This document shows, piece after piece, positions 35,801-48,580 of a stretch of DNA of 64,000 bases. Numbering within the stretch: position 1 is the first letter of the stretch; every line of letters begins with the position of its first letter. The notes beneath the pieces were generated by a model. That model saw only the letters and a list, made by a program, of their open reading frames with translations, did no database searches and was not told where the DNA came from. Source of the stretch: Chakrabartia godavariana (GTDB lineage Bacteria > Pseudomonadota > Alphaproteobacteria > Sphingomonadales > Sphingomonadaceae); contig RKSN01000003.1 of assembly GCA_005518185.1 (NCBI GenBank), positions 682,001 through 746,000 of the forward strand, given 5' to 3'. A program made the translations under genes and the position numbers.

Positions 35801-37076
35801 CAGCGCGACGGGGGCGCTTGTCTTCCGCGCGGCGCCGGACTTTGAAAACCCGACCGACAGCGACCGGAACAACAGCTATGTTGTGCAGGTGCGCGCGGTC
35901 GATGCCGCCGGCAATGTCAGCATCCAGACGCTGACGGTCACCATCCTCAATGTCGATGAAATCAGCCGCAAGATCGCCGAAATCAGCGGTCGTCTGCGCT
36001 CGGGCCTGCGTGGCCATGCGCTGCACAGCCTTGGCGACATGCTGAGCTTCAACGAAGATCTCGTTCGCGCGGCCGACGATGATGACGGCACGTGCAGCGA
36101 CAAGGCGCACAAGAAGCCGCTGTCCGGCGGGCTCAACGCCAATGACACCAACCAGCAGGCGCGCCTTGGCTATGCCGGGCAGCTCAACAAGTGCGGTCGC
36201 CCCTTCAAGGTGCTCGTCAATGCCGGGCTGGCCGTGTCGCGCTTCGACGGAAACTGGACGACGCGCGGGCTGGGCTCGGTGCGTGTCGAGCGCCGGATCG
36301 GATCGGACGTGACGCTTGGGCTTGGTGTCCTTGCCACGACCGCCAGCGATACGCTGACGGGCTTTGCCGACAGCCACATCTCCGACACCTCGGTGCAGCT
36401 CAACCTCTATGGTCGTGCCAAGCTCGCCGAAAAGCTGCGCGGCGGCGCCTTTGCCGGCATCGGCAAGTCCTGGTACTCGTTCGGCCTGCATGACACCGGT
36501 CTGGACCTGACCGGCAAGATGACGGGTGACCGGTACATCTATGGCGCGATGCTGAGCGGCGACATGACCATCGGCGGCGTTCTCGTGACGACCGATGCCA
36601 TTCTGTCCCACGCGACGGAACACCTTGGGAGCGCAACGCTGGCGGCCGCCTATCGCGGTGAGAGCCGGTCGGACATCGCCTTCGGGGTCGGCAATGTCGA
36701 TACGACGCGGATCAGCGTTCCCGTCACCGGCCAGTTCCTCCTGTCGGGGAATGACACGCTTGGTGGCGGCCAGACCAAGCTGCTGCTCAGCCCGGGCCTC
36801 CTGTGCGAGGACACGTCCGTTGAAAGCTCCAGCCTCGTCTGCGGCTATCAGTTCGGGGCCAAGGTCAACACGCGACTTGCGACCAGCGGCAATGCCTATC
36901 TCGACTACAAGTTCGAGTCGGTGAACGGGCAGCGACGCAACATGTTCGGTCTGGGCTATGCACGGCGGTTCGGGTCGAGCCAGGCGCTCGAAGTCGCGCT
37001 TGACCTCAACCACGGCACGGTTGCAGCGGACCGGGCGGACAGCCGCGCCATGATCCGTCTGCGGGTGTCCCGGTAA
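32823..37076 (+). CDS. Autotransporter with eight cadherin-like repeats
   Basis: A 1417-residue surface protein. An extended signal peptide ends near ATPALA (about residue 43). Residues about 44-205 form a unique domain. From about residue 210 to 1045 come eight tandem repeats, each opening with I-x-GPSG and S-x-NENQT and closing with TVTVxVLNVDD. They resemble cadherin/Ig-like adhesive modules. Residues about 1100-1417 are an autotransporter-type beta-barrel. Unusually, the last residue is Arg instead of the common aromatic. Repeat 5 is shorter, lacking the GPSG segment. It is controlled divergently with the TetR gene. An adhesin role is inferred. Confidence 0.88.
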   Translation: MLNILATARRILRATARLAGQGRRHVGTAALVALGLGATPALAVTSTVSVTFSNGFIGEYANGAQQPLHSVLFGTLNIGSVTISQTTDNGQFGGSQGNDYSVNLTVNYTNGTSVTCAAAVNWLDKSSGNFVEGIGFTTSSCNDGYTLSASRSKTYLLRTSASTRVYQATAVGVQATYLTAGGSSPVSGSSDTRGALGALNAELGTVPAVITGPSGGAGAASSQISVNENQTAVTQLTASEPVTWSITGGTDAGAFSIAADGTITFNVAPNYEVPTDSNTNNSYVLIVSARDSNGNVTTQTVTVFVLDVAEGGADTTPPTITGPSGNPGDAVSEISVNENQTGVTQMTASEAVTWSITGGADAGKFTISANGTITFNTAPDFEVPTDANTDNNYILVVTATDAAGNTSTQTVTVHVLNLNDTPPAITGPSGGAGAAASAITVNENQTAVTQVTAPVPVTWAITGGNDDGKFTIAPDGTITFIAPPDFEAPTDIGTNNTYVLTIMATDANGNTSTQTITVTVANLDDTPPAIAGPSGPAGATASALSVNENQTAVTKLTATEPVTWAITGGDDAGKFQIAPDGTITFVAAPDFEAPVDVGTNNTYTLIVTATDAAGNTSVQTITVTVLNVDDTAPTIVAGASSLAVSVNENQTAVTKLTANEPVTWSITGGVDAAKFQIAGDGTITFVAAPDFERPSDADANNVYVLVATATDANGNTSVVTVNVTVLDLDDTPPLIQGPSGNPGDATSAISVNENQTAVTKVTANEAVSWSISGGADAAKFQIAADGTITFRSAPDFERPTDADTNNVYVLTVTATDGSGNVSVQTISVTVLDLDDTAPLIRGPSGNPGDLASALSVNENQTGVTQVTANETVTWSISGGTDAAKFQIAADGTITFTAAPDFERPTDIDTNNTYVLIVTATDAAGNRSSQTVTVTVLNVDDTAPLITGPSGGAGASASALAINEGLTAVTTFTANEPVTWAIVGGADASAFSIDSATGALVFRAAPDFENPTDSDRNNSYVVQVRAVDAAGNVSIQTLTVTILNVDEISRKIAEISGRLRSGLRGHALHSLGDMLSFNEDLVRAADDDDGTCSDKAHKKPLSGGLNANDTNQQARLGYAGQLNKCGRPFKVLVNAGLAVSRFDGNWTTRGLGSVRVERRIGSDVTLGLGVLATTASDTLTGFADSHISDTSVQLNLYGRAKLAEKLRGGAFAGIGKSWYSFGLHDTGLDLTGKMTGDRYIYGAMLSGDMTIGGVLVTTDAILSHATEHLGSATLAAAYRGESRSDIAFGVGNVDTTRISVPVTGQFLLSGNDTLGGGQTKLLLSPGLLCEDTSVESSSLVCGYQFGAKVNTRLATSGNAYLDYKFESVNGQRRNMFGLGYARRFGSSQALEVALDLNHGTVAADRADSRAMIRLRVSR
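33450..35955 (+). repeat. Eight tandem repeats within the autotransporter gene
   Basis: Units begin at about 33450, 33780, 34095, 34410, 34725, 35025, 35340 and 35655. Most are 315 bp (105 residues); the first is 330 and the fifth is 300. Adjacent copies share long identical codon stretches, so unit number could vary between strains by recombination. Confidence 0.9.
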
Positions 37077-37093
37077 CCAAACTCTCCCGGCTG

Positions 37094-37134
37094 GGCCGGT
37101 TGAGGCCCCCGCGCCACGCGGACCTCAACCGGCC
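37094..37134 (+). terminator. Stem-loop after the autotransporter gene
   Basis: A perfect 12-bp stem (GGCCGGTTGAGG with CCTCAACCGGCC) encloses 17 bases, 18 bp after the stop codon. No run of T follows, so termination may be Rho-assisted or the hairpin may protect the mRNA end. The region 37135-37267 otherwise shows only the leader of the S10 gene. Confidence 0.6.
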
Positions 37135-37267
37135 TGGTACCTTTCGGGAAACGGCCTGCCCCCGGACGGGCGTCAGATGAACAGCATGGTCCGTTCGACG
37201 GAGGCGCTTTACGCCTCCGGTCGCCACGCTATCGTGCGCGGCAAAGATCACTCAGGGGGATAATGGG

Positions 37268-38791
37268 ATGCGTCGCTCCGTTCGTTTCTGTGCCGCACTG
37301 TCGGCAGGTTTGCTGCTGGCGGGAACCGCCTTTGCCCAGACGGCTCCGGCCGCTGACAAGGCGGACAAGAAAGAGGCCGCGGCGCCCGCCGTCACCCCGA
37401 CGCCGAACCGGTCGGTGACGAAGCATACAGGCACGTTCAACGGCCAGAAGATCAGCTATACGGCGATCACGGGCGAGACATTCCTCCCCGGCCCCGACGG
37501 CAAGCCGCGCGCGGCGATTTTCTCGACGAGCTATATCAAGGACGGGAAGGACCCGACACGCCCCGTGACCTTCCTGTTCAACGGTGGACCGGGCTCGGGC
37601 TCGGTCTGGCTGCACATGGGCGCATTCGGTCCGGTGCGCGTCGCCATCCCGTCTGACGCGAAGGATGATGGCGCGCCGCCCTATCCGCTCGTCGCCAATC
37701 CCGACAGTCTGCTCGACACCACCGACATCGTCTTTATCGACCCCGTCGGCACGGGCTTCTCCTACGCGATGCCCGGCGTCGACGCGCAGGACTTCTGGGG
37801 CGTCACGCAGGACGCCAAATCGGTCGCGCAGTTCATTCGCCTCTGGCTCAATGAGCATGGCCGCTGGAATGCGCCCAAGTTCCTCGGCGGGGAAAGCTAT
37901 GGCACGACCCGTTCGGCCGCTGTGCTCAACCAGCTGGAAGGCCAGTATAACGATGTCGCGCTCAATGGCGTGATCCTGATCTCGACCGTGCTCGATTTCG
38001 GCGCTGGCGCGGACACGCAGGGCAATGAGATCGGCTATGCGCTCAACATCCCGTCCTATGCCACAACGGCGCTCTATCACGGCAAGGTGAGCCATCCCGG
38101 TGGCGCGGCAGGCATTGCGGCCGACGCCCGTGCCTTCGCGTCTGGACCCTATCTGGCGGCCCTCCTGAAGGGGAATGCGCTGGGGGCGGAGGAACATGCC
38201 GCCATCCGCAAGGAGCTGTCGCGCCTCACCGGTCTGGACGAAGGTTTCCTCGAGCGCGCCAACCTGCGCGTCACGCCCGCCCGCTTCTACAAGGAACTGC
38301 TGCGCGATCGCGGGCTGACCATCGGCCGCCTCGATTCACGCTATACCGGGAAGGACGCCGACAATGCCGGGTCGGAACCGGACAATGATCCGAGCTTCTA
38401 CGGCATTGATGGCGGCTATACCGCGGCGATCAACGCCTATGCGCGCGGTGATCTTGGCTACAAGACCGACCGGTCCTACGTCACCATCGGCGGCGTCGGG
38501 AAATGGGACTGGCGCCTGAACGAAGGCCGCGACAGCGACACCTATATGAACGTCGCGCCCTATATCTCGACCGCGCTGCGGGAGAATTCGGGCCTGCGCA
38601 TCTTCGTCGGGCAGGGCTGGTATGACTTTGCGACGCCCTTTTACGCGGCGGAATATGCGCTCACCCGCGCCGACTTCCCCAAGGATCGCATCCAGTTCCA
38701 TTATTATGATGCGGGTCACATGATGTACGTCCGCGATGAGGACCGGGCGAAGCTCTCCCGCGACATCCGCGCCTTCATCAAGTCGCGCTGA
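37268..38791 (+). CDS. S10 family serine carboxypeptidase-like peptidase
   Basis: An exported serine carboxypeptidase of family S10, releasing C-terminal amino acids. The 507-residue product has a signal peptide ending TAFAQ (about residue 24). The oxyanion-loop segment FNGGPGSGSVWLHMGAFGP lies near 101-119, and the nucleophile motif GGESYGTTRS near 208-217. The acid and base lie in GWYDFATPF and YYDAGHMMYV at the C-terminal end, so the catalytic triad is complete. It follows the autotransporter on the same strand, with its own leader. Substrates are unknown. Confidence 0.93.
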   Translation: MRRSVRFCAALSAGLLLAGTAFAQTAPAADKADKKEAAAPAVTPTPNRSVTKHTGTFNGQKISYTAITGETFLPGPDGKPRAAIFSTSYIKDGKDPTRPVTFLFNGGPGSGSVWLHMGAFGPVRVAIPSDAKDDGAPPYPLVANPDSLLDTTDIVFIDPVGTGFSYAMPGVDAQDFWGVTQDAKSVAQFIRLWLNEHGRWNAPKFLGGESYGTTRSAAVLNQLEGQYNDVALNGVILISTVLDFGAGADTQGNEIGYALNIPSYATTALYHGKVSHPGGAAGIAADARAFASGPYLAALLKGNALGAEEHAAIRKELSRLTGLDEGFLERANLRVTPARFYKELLRDRGLTIGRLDSRYTGKDADNAGSEPDNDPSFYGIDGGYTAAINAYARGDLGYKTDRSYVTIGGVGKWDWRLNEGRDSDTYMNVAPYISTALRENSGLRIFVGQGWYDFATPFYAAEYALTRADFPKDRIQFHYYDAGHMMYVRDEDRAKLSRDIRAFIKSR

Positions 38792-38798
38792 ACGAAAA

Positions 38799-38836
38799 AG
38801 GGCGGCACCTTCCGGGGCCGCCCTCTTCCATTTTTG
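38799..38836. terminator. Bidirectional terminator between the S10 peptidase and gltD
   Basis: An 8-bp stem AGGGCGGC (38799-38806) pairs with GCCGCCCT (38817-38824). The plus strand then reads CTTCCATTTTT, and the minus strand reads TTTTTCG on the other side, so it can stop transcription from both convergent genes. Confidence 0.85.
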
Positions 38837-38847
38837 ATATCCGCCGA

Positions 38848-40284
38848 TCAGCGCGGCAATTCGGTCTTTCCGGTCAGGTAAAGATCCACTGCGCGGGCGC
38901 ACTGGCGGCCTTCGCGGATCGCCCAGACGACCAGCGACTGGCCACGGCGCATGTCGCCACAGGCAAAGACGCCGTCACGGCTGGTTTCGTAATTCTCGGT
39001 ATCGGCCTGCACATTGCCGCGCGGGTCGAGCGTCACTTCCGACTGTTCGACAAGACCCGGCTTGCGCGGGCCGACAAAGCCCATGGCGAGCAGGATGAGG
39101 TCTGCCTTCAGCGTGAAGGTGCTGTTCGGCATTTCGACCATCTTGCCGTCGACCCACTCGACGCGGACGCATTCCAGGCCTTCGACATTGCCATTGCTGC
39201 CCACGACGCGCTTGGTCAGCACGGCCCAGTCGCGCTCGCAGCCTTCTTCGTGGCTGGAGGAGGTGCGCAGCTTCATCGGCCAGTTCGGCCAGTTCATCGC
39301 CTTGTCTTCCTTGACCGGCGGCTTGGGCATGATTTCGATCTGCGTGACCGAGGCAGCGCCCTGGCGATTGGAGGTGCCGACGCAGTCCGACCCTGTGTCA
39401 CCGCCGCCGATGACGATGACGTGCTTGCCCGTCGCCGTCAGCGTGCCGCGCGGCGCGGCGCGCAGTTCGTCGTCGCCCGCATTGCGCTTGTTCTGCTGCG
39501 TCAAGAATTCCATCGCGAGGCGGACGCCCGCCAGTTCGGCACCCGGAATGTCGAGACGCCGGGCCTCTTCCGCGCCACCCGACATGACGACGGCATCGTA
39601 ATTTTGCTGCAGGCTTTCAAACGAGACCTGCACGCCGACTTCCATCGAGGTGCGGAACTCCACGCCTTCGGCTTCCATCTGGACCGCACGCCGGTTGATC
39701 AGGTGCTTTTCCATCTTGAAGTCGGGAATGCCGTAGCGGAGCAGCCCGCCCACGCGGTCATTCTTTTCAAAGACCGTTACGCTGTGGCCGGCGCGCGCCA
39801 GCTGCTGCGCACAGGCGAGACCTGCAGGGCCGGAGCCCACAACGGCAACTGACTTGCCCGTCTTCTTGGACGGCACCAGCGGCGTGATCCAGCCTTCTTC
39901 CCAGCCGCGATCGACGATCTGGCACTCGATCGACTTGATCGTGACCGGTGCGTCATCGATGTTGAGCGTGCAGCTCGCCTCGCACGGGGCGGGGCAGATG
40001 CGGCCTGTGAATTCCGGGAAGTTGTTTGTCGAATGCAGCACTTCCAGCGCGTTGCGCCAGTCATTCTCATAGACCAGATGGTTCCAGTCCGGGATGATGT
40101 TGTTCACCGGACAGCCATTGTGGCAATAGGGAATGCCGCAGTTCATGCAGCGAGAGGCCTGCCCGCGAATGGCGTCTTCCGACATCGGAATGACGAATTC
40201 GCGATAGTGCGTCAGCCGCTCCTTGGGATCGGCATAGACCCGGTCGGACCGGTCGAGTTCGAGGAAGCCAGTGGCCTTGCCCAC
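38848..40284 (-). CDS. gltD: Glutamate synthase small subunit
   Basis: The small subunit of NADPH-dependent glutamate synthase feeds electrons from NADPH to the large subunit. The 478-residue product has the N-terminal iron-sulfur cysteines ([17 protein letters not shown] and [10 protein letters not shown]), an FAD-binding [17 protein letters not shown], and an NADPH-binding [13 protein letters not shown]. It is 22 bp downstream of gltB, in the classic gltBD order. Length is as expected. Confidence 0.97.
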   Translation of the reverse strand: MGKATGFLELDRSDRVYADPKERLTHYREFVIPMSEDAIRGQASRCMNCGIPYCHNGCPVNNIIPDWNHLVYENDWRNALEVLHSTNNFPEFTGRICPAPCEASCTLNIDDAPVTIKSIECQIVDRGWEEGWITPLVPSKKTGKSVAVVGSGPAGLACAQQLARAGHSVTVFEKNDRVGGLLRYGIPDFKMEKHLINRRAVQMEAEGVEFRTSMEVGVQVSFESLQQNYDAVVMSGGAEEARRLDIPGAELAGVRLAMEFLTQQNKRNAGDDELRAAPRGTLTATGKHVIVIGGGDTGSDCVGTSNRQGAASVTQIEIMPKPPVKEDKAMNWPNWPMKLRTSSSHEEGCERDWAVLTKRVVGSNGNVEGLECVRVEWVDGKMVEMPNSTFTLKADLILLAMGFVGPRKPGLVEQSEVTLDPRGNVQADTENYETSRDGVFACGDMRRGQSLVVWAIREGRQCARAVDLYLTGKTELPR

Positions 40285-40306
40285 GGTCGTTCTCCAGTAA
40301 TCTTGG

Positions 40307-44971
<4,665 letters not shown>

Positions 44972-44994
44972 TGGCCGCAGCCATAGCGATTCGC

Positions 44995-45017
44995 ACGGTC
45001 GCTATAGGGGCGACCGT
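44995..45017 (-). promoter_or_regulatory. Leader hairpin upstream of gltB
   Basis: ACGGTCGC (44995-45002) and GCGACCGT (45010-45017) form a perfect 8-bp stem with a 7-base loop, 24 bases before the gltB start. It may be a dimeric operator or an RNA hairpin. The rest of 45018-45184 shows no recognisable gene. Confidence 0.4.
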
Positions 45018-45184
45018 GGGTGTGTGAAGCCATGAAAACGTATGTCGGCGTTTAGCGCAGCTTTCACTGCTTCGGCGCCCCTTAATATGAAACTTTATTA
45101 CGCGTCAATTGACCCTTAGGTCAGGTCAGCGCGTCAACAATACGGCTCCCCGTGCTGGAGGCGCGAATCAGTGGGGAGAGGCCG

Positions 45185-45220
45185 CCAAAGAAAAGGCCCC
45201 CCGCTTGCGCGGAGGGCCTT
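45185..45220 (-). terminator. Rho-independent terminator after the trigger factor gene
   Basis: A 12-bp GC-rich stem at 45193-45204 and 45209-45220 (one mismatch), TTGC loop on the plus strand, is followed on the minus strand by TTTTCTTT. It lies 24 bases after the trigger factor stop. Confidence 0.87.
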
Positions 45221-45243
45221 CTTAATCCTGAGAAGAGAGGGGC

Positions 45244-46779
45244 TTAGGCCTTCTTCTTGGTCGGGGCCTTCTTGGCAGGCTTTTCGTCAGCCGCAGCTTC
45301 GGCCTTGGGTGCCTTGGCGGCCTTGGCCGGCTTTTCAGCCGCTTCTGCCTTGGGCTCGGCGGCCTTCTTGGCCGGCGCCTTCTTGGCGGCCTTGGGCTTT
45401 TCCTCGGCGTGGTCGTGGCCACAGCCCGGGCCATGGACATGGCCTTCGTCGCTGTCGGCTTCGATCGCGGCTTCCAGCTCTTCGCGGGTCACAGCGCGGT
45501 CAGTGATTTCCGCCTTGGAGAAGAGGAAGTCGACGACCTTGTCTTCATAGAGCGGCGCACGGATCTGTGCGGCGGCCATCGGGTCCTGCTGCACATACTG
45601 GATGAAGCGCTCCCGGTCGGCCGGGCCATATTGCATGGCGGCCTGCTGGATGAGGCGGTTCATTTCCTGCGACGAGATCTGGACGTTGTTCGCCTGACCG
45701 ATTTCGGAGAGGAGCAGGCCCAGACGGACGCGGCGGACGGCAATCGCGCGATATTCGTCGCGATCCTTTTCCATTTCGGCGCGCGCGGCTTCCGGATCGG
45801 CTTCGTGGCTGGCTTCATGTTCCAGCTGCGCCCAAATCTGGTTGAATTCGGCATCCACCATCGAGGGCGGCACGTCAAAGTCATGCGCGGCGGCCAGCTG
45901 GTCGAGCAGGCGGCGCTTCATGTGGGTGCGGGTAAGCTGGTTGAATTCCTGTTCCAGCTGGCCCTTCATCAGCTCGCGGAGCTGGTCGATGCCTTCGAGG
46001 CCGAGCGACTTGGCGAACTCGTCATCGGCCTTGGCTTCGTCGGCGACGCGGACGTCGTTGATGACGAGGTCGAAGGTCGCTTCCTTGCCCTTCAGATAGT
46101 CGACATTGTAGTCGGCCGGGAAGGTGACGGTGATCGTCTTTTCATCATTGGCCTTCACGCCGATGAGCTGGTCTTCAAAACCGGGGATCAGGCGGCCCGA
46201 GCCGATTTCAACCGACATGCCTTCGCCGGTGCCGCCGTCAAACGGCTCGCCATCGACCTTGCCGACGAAGTCCATGATGACGAGATCGCCGGTCGCGGCC
46301 TTGTGACCCTTCGGCGCATCCTTGTAGCTCTTCTGCTGCTGCGCGATGCGGAGCACGGCTTCGTCGATCGCTTCGACGCTGGCTTCGACCGTCAGGCGCT
46401 CCAGCTTCAGGCCGTCAACGCTCGGCGTCGGGATTTCGGGCAGCACTTCAAGCGCAACCTTCACTTCGGCGTCCTGACCGTGTTCATAGCCTTCGTTCAG
46501 TTCGACCGAGGGCGACATGGCGGGGCGGAGCTTTTCCTTGCCGATCAGGGCCTGAACGGCTTCCTGCACCGAATTGTTGAGCGCGTCGGCCTGCAAGGCT
46601 TCGCCATGCATCTTCTTGACGAGGTTGGCGGGCACCTTGCCGGGACGGAAACCGGGCATCCGCACCTGCGGTGCGAGTCGCGCCACTTCCTGCTCAACGC
46701 GGGCGGCGATGTCCTTGGCTCCGATCGTCAGCGTGTAAGCGCGCTTCAGGCCTTCGTTCAACGTTTCGACTGTCTGCAT
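45244..46779 (-). CDS. tig: Trigger factor with long basic C-terminal tail
   Basis: Ribosome-associated chaperone and prolyl isomerase. The N-terminal ribosome-binding domain has the signature-like FRPGKVPANLVKKMHG. The FKBP-type isomerase domain is near 155-245 (GDLVIMDFVGKVDGEPFDGG), and the C-terminal helical chaperone domain follows. The family is about 430-450 residues; this protein has 511. The last ~65 (from about 447) are a His/Cys segment HVHGPGCGHDH followed by an Ala/Lys/Pro/Glu-rich disordered tail. The extra tail might bind metal and contact nucleic acid or ribosome; this is inference. tRNA-Leu lies upstream. Confidence 0.95.
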   Translation of the reverse strand: MQTVETLNEGLKRAYTLTIGAKDIAARVEQEVARLAPQVRMPGFRPGKVPANLVKKMHGEALQADALNNSVQEAVQALIGKEKLRPAMSPSVELNEGYEHGQDAEVKVALEVLPEIPTPSVDGLKLERLTVEASVEAIDEAVLRIAQQQKSYKDAPKGHKAATGDLVIMDFVGKVDGEPFDGGTGEGMSVEIGSGRLIPGFEDQLIGVKANDEKTITVTFPADYNVDYLKGKEATFDLVINDVRVADEAKADDEFAKSLGLEGIDQLRELMKGQLEQEFNQLTRTHMKRRLLDQLAAAHDFDVPPSMVDAEFNQIWAQLEHEASHEADPEAARAEMEKDRDEYRAIAVRRVRLGLLLSEIGQANNVQISSQEMNRLIQQAAMQYGPADRERFIQYVQQDPMAAAQIRAPLYEDKVVDFLFSKAEITDRAVTREELEAAIEADSDEGHVHGPGCGHDHAEEKPKAAKKAPAKKAAEPKAEAAEKPAKAAKAPKAEAAADEKPAKKAPTKKKA

Positions 46780-46851
46780 TGGTCACTCAATCCTTCAGGA
46801 AATCTGCAAGGCCCATCATTCCCGAAACAGGAAAGCGGGGCTTGGCGTTCC

Positions 46852-46936
46852 TGGTGCGGGCGAAGGGACTCGAACCCCCACATCTTGCGATACCAGAACC
46901 TAAATCTGGCGCGTCTACCAGTTTCGCCACGCCCGC
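46852..46936 (-). tRNA. tRNA-Leu (TAG anticodon)
   Basis: On the minus strand the acceptor GCGGGCG pairs with CGCCCGC, the anticodon stem CCAGA/TCTGG encloses TTTAGGT with anticodon TAG, and the T-arm carries GGTTCGAGTCC. A long variable arm, as in class II tRNAs, is present. The gene is 85 bases including encoded CCA. Confidence 0.96.
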
Positions 46937-47014
46937 ATGAGGCCGGTGGGGCGGCGCTATAGCACGGGTTGCGCGAAGGGCAAGGGCGGCTTCTTCCCGC
47001 CCTGCCCCCAACGC

Positions 47015-48490
47015 TTAGCCGAGCGCCTTCTTCAGAAGCTCATTGACGACGCCCGGATTGGCCTTGCCACCCATCGCTTTCATCGTCTGGCCGACGAAGA
47101 AGCCGAACAGCGCTTCCTTGCCGCCGCGATATTGTTCGAGCTGGCCGGGGTTCTTGGCGAGGACGTCGGCGATGACGGCTTCGATCGCGCCGGTGTCGCT
47201 CGTCTGCTTCAGGCCTTCGCGTTCAACGATCGTCCCGGCGCTGTCGCCGGTTTCGAGCATCTTTTCGAAGACCTGTTTGGCAAGGCTGCCCGACAGCGTG
47301 CCGTCGGCAACCAGCTTCAGCAGTTCAGCGGCCTGTGCGGGCGAAACGGGCGAGTCCTCGATGGATTTGCCGAGGCGGTTGAGCGCACCGAACAGTTCGG
47401 ACATCACCCAGTTGGACGCCTGCTTGGCCTCCGCGCCTTCGTCGAGAAGCGCTTCGAACCAGCGGGCGGTTTCGACTTCGGCGGTGAGGACGGCCGCATT
47501 GTACGCGCTGATGCCGAGCGTCTCGACATAACGCGCGCGCTTGGCATCGGGCAGTTCGGGCAGGCTCGCGCGACATTCTTCGACGAAGGCTTCGGTCAGT
47601 TCGAGCGGCAGCAGATCGGGATCAGGGAAGTAGCGGTAATCATGCGCATCTTCCTTGGAGCGCATCGACCGCGTCGTGCCGGTGTCCGGGTTGAACAGGC
47701 GCGTTTCCTGCACCACTTTGCCGCCGCCCTCGATCACATCGACCTGACGGTTGGCCTCATGCTCGATCGCCTGCATGACGAAGCGGACCGAGTTGACGTT
47801 CTTGGTTTCGGTGCGCGTGCCAAGCTCTTCGCCCGCGCGGCGCACCGAGACGTTGACGTCGGCGCGCATCGAGCCTTCTTCCATATTGCCGTCGCATGAT
47901 CCGACATAGCGCAGGATCGACCGCAGCTTGCGCAAATAGGCACCCGCTTCGGCAGGGGAGGTCATGTCGGGCCGCGACACGATTTCCATCAGCGCGACGC
48001 CCGAACGGTTGAGATCGACATAGGACCGCGTCGGATGCTGATCGTGCATCAGCTTGCCCGCGTCCTGCTCCACGTGGATACGCTCCACGCCGATGCGTTT
48101 GGCCTCCGGGATGCCCGCCTTTTCGTCGGCGTCGATCTCCAGATGCCCTTCGCCGACCAGCGGGTGATAGAGCTGCGAGATCTGATAGCCCTGCGGCAGA
48201 TCCGCGTAGAAGTAATTCTTGCGGTCAAACCGGCTCCACCGGTTGATCTGCGCGTCGATGGCAAGGCCCGTGCGCACTGCCTGACGGATGCATTCCGCGT
48301 TGGGCACCGGGAGCATCCCCGGCATGGCCGCGTCGATCAGCGAGACCTGCGTGTTCGGTTCCGCCCCGAAAGAGGCCGCAGCGCCCGAAAACAGCTTGGA
48401 CTTGGACGTCACCTGCGCGTGGACCTCAAGGCCGATCACGACCTCCCATTCGCCCGTTGCGCCCTGAATTCTGTACGTGGATTCAGTCAT
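47015..48490 (-). CDS. gatB: Asp/Glu-tRNA amidotransferase subunit B
   Basis: GatB binds the misacylated tRNA and phosphorylates its Glu or Asp side chain for amidation by GatA. The 491-residue product has [20 protein letters not shown]-like [26 protein letters not shown] and the C-terminal YqeY-like tail domain ending in [14 protein letters not shown]. The ATG at 48490 is chosen; an upstream extension to 48526 falls in a repeat element and is not conserved. It is the third gene of gatC-gatA-gatB, separated from gatA by 90 bp mostly filled by that repeat. Confidence 0.96.
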   Translation of the reverse strand: MTESTYRIQGATGEWEVVIGLEVHAQVTSKSKLFSGAAASFGAEPNTQVSLIDAAMPGMLPVPNAECIRQAVRTGLAIDAQINRWSRFDRKNYFYADLPQGYQISQLYHPLVGEGHLEIDADEKAGIPEAKRIGVERIHVEQDAGKLMHDQHPTRSYVDLNRSGVALMEIVSRPDMTSPAEAGAYLRKLRSILRYVGSCDGNMEEGSMRADVNVSVRRAGEELGTRTETKNVNSVRFVMQAIEHEANRQVDVIEGGGKVVQETRLFNPDTGTTRSMRSKEDAHDYRYFPDPDLLPLELTEAFVEECRASLPELPDAKRARYVETLGISAYNAAVLTAEVETARWFEALLDEGAEAKQASNWVMSELFGALNRLGKSIEDSPVSPAQAAELLKLVADGTLSGSLAKQVFEKMLETGDSAGTIVEREGLKQTSDTGAIEAVIADVLAKNPGQLEQYRGGKEALFGFFVGQTMKAMGGKANPGVVNELLKKALG

Positions 48491-48500
48491 ATCAAAACCC

Positions 48501-48570
48501 GTTTGTGTCGAGCGAAGTCGAGACACGTTTGCGTTGTACCAGACGTCCCTCGACTACGCTCGGGACGAAC
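48501..48570. repeat. Inverted-repeat element between gatA and gatB
   Basis: GTTTGTGTCGAGCGAAGTCG near the left end and CGACTACGCTCGGGACGAAC at the right end are imperfect inverse copies around a short spacer. It fills most of the 90-bp gap between the two cotranscribed genes. The hairpin could affect mRNA stability or partial termination. Confidence 0.75.
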
Positions 48571-48580
48571 GGAATTAGAG

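Noticed and set aside
34005-37013. An uninterrupted frame of about 1000 codons on the minus strand, antisense to the autotransporter
   Set aside because: It mirrors the high-GC codon bias of the plus-strand gene and its repeats, and its translation has no recognisable domain or signal. The plus-strand frame has a signal peptide, repeats and a barrel.
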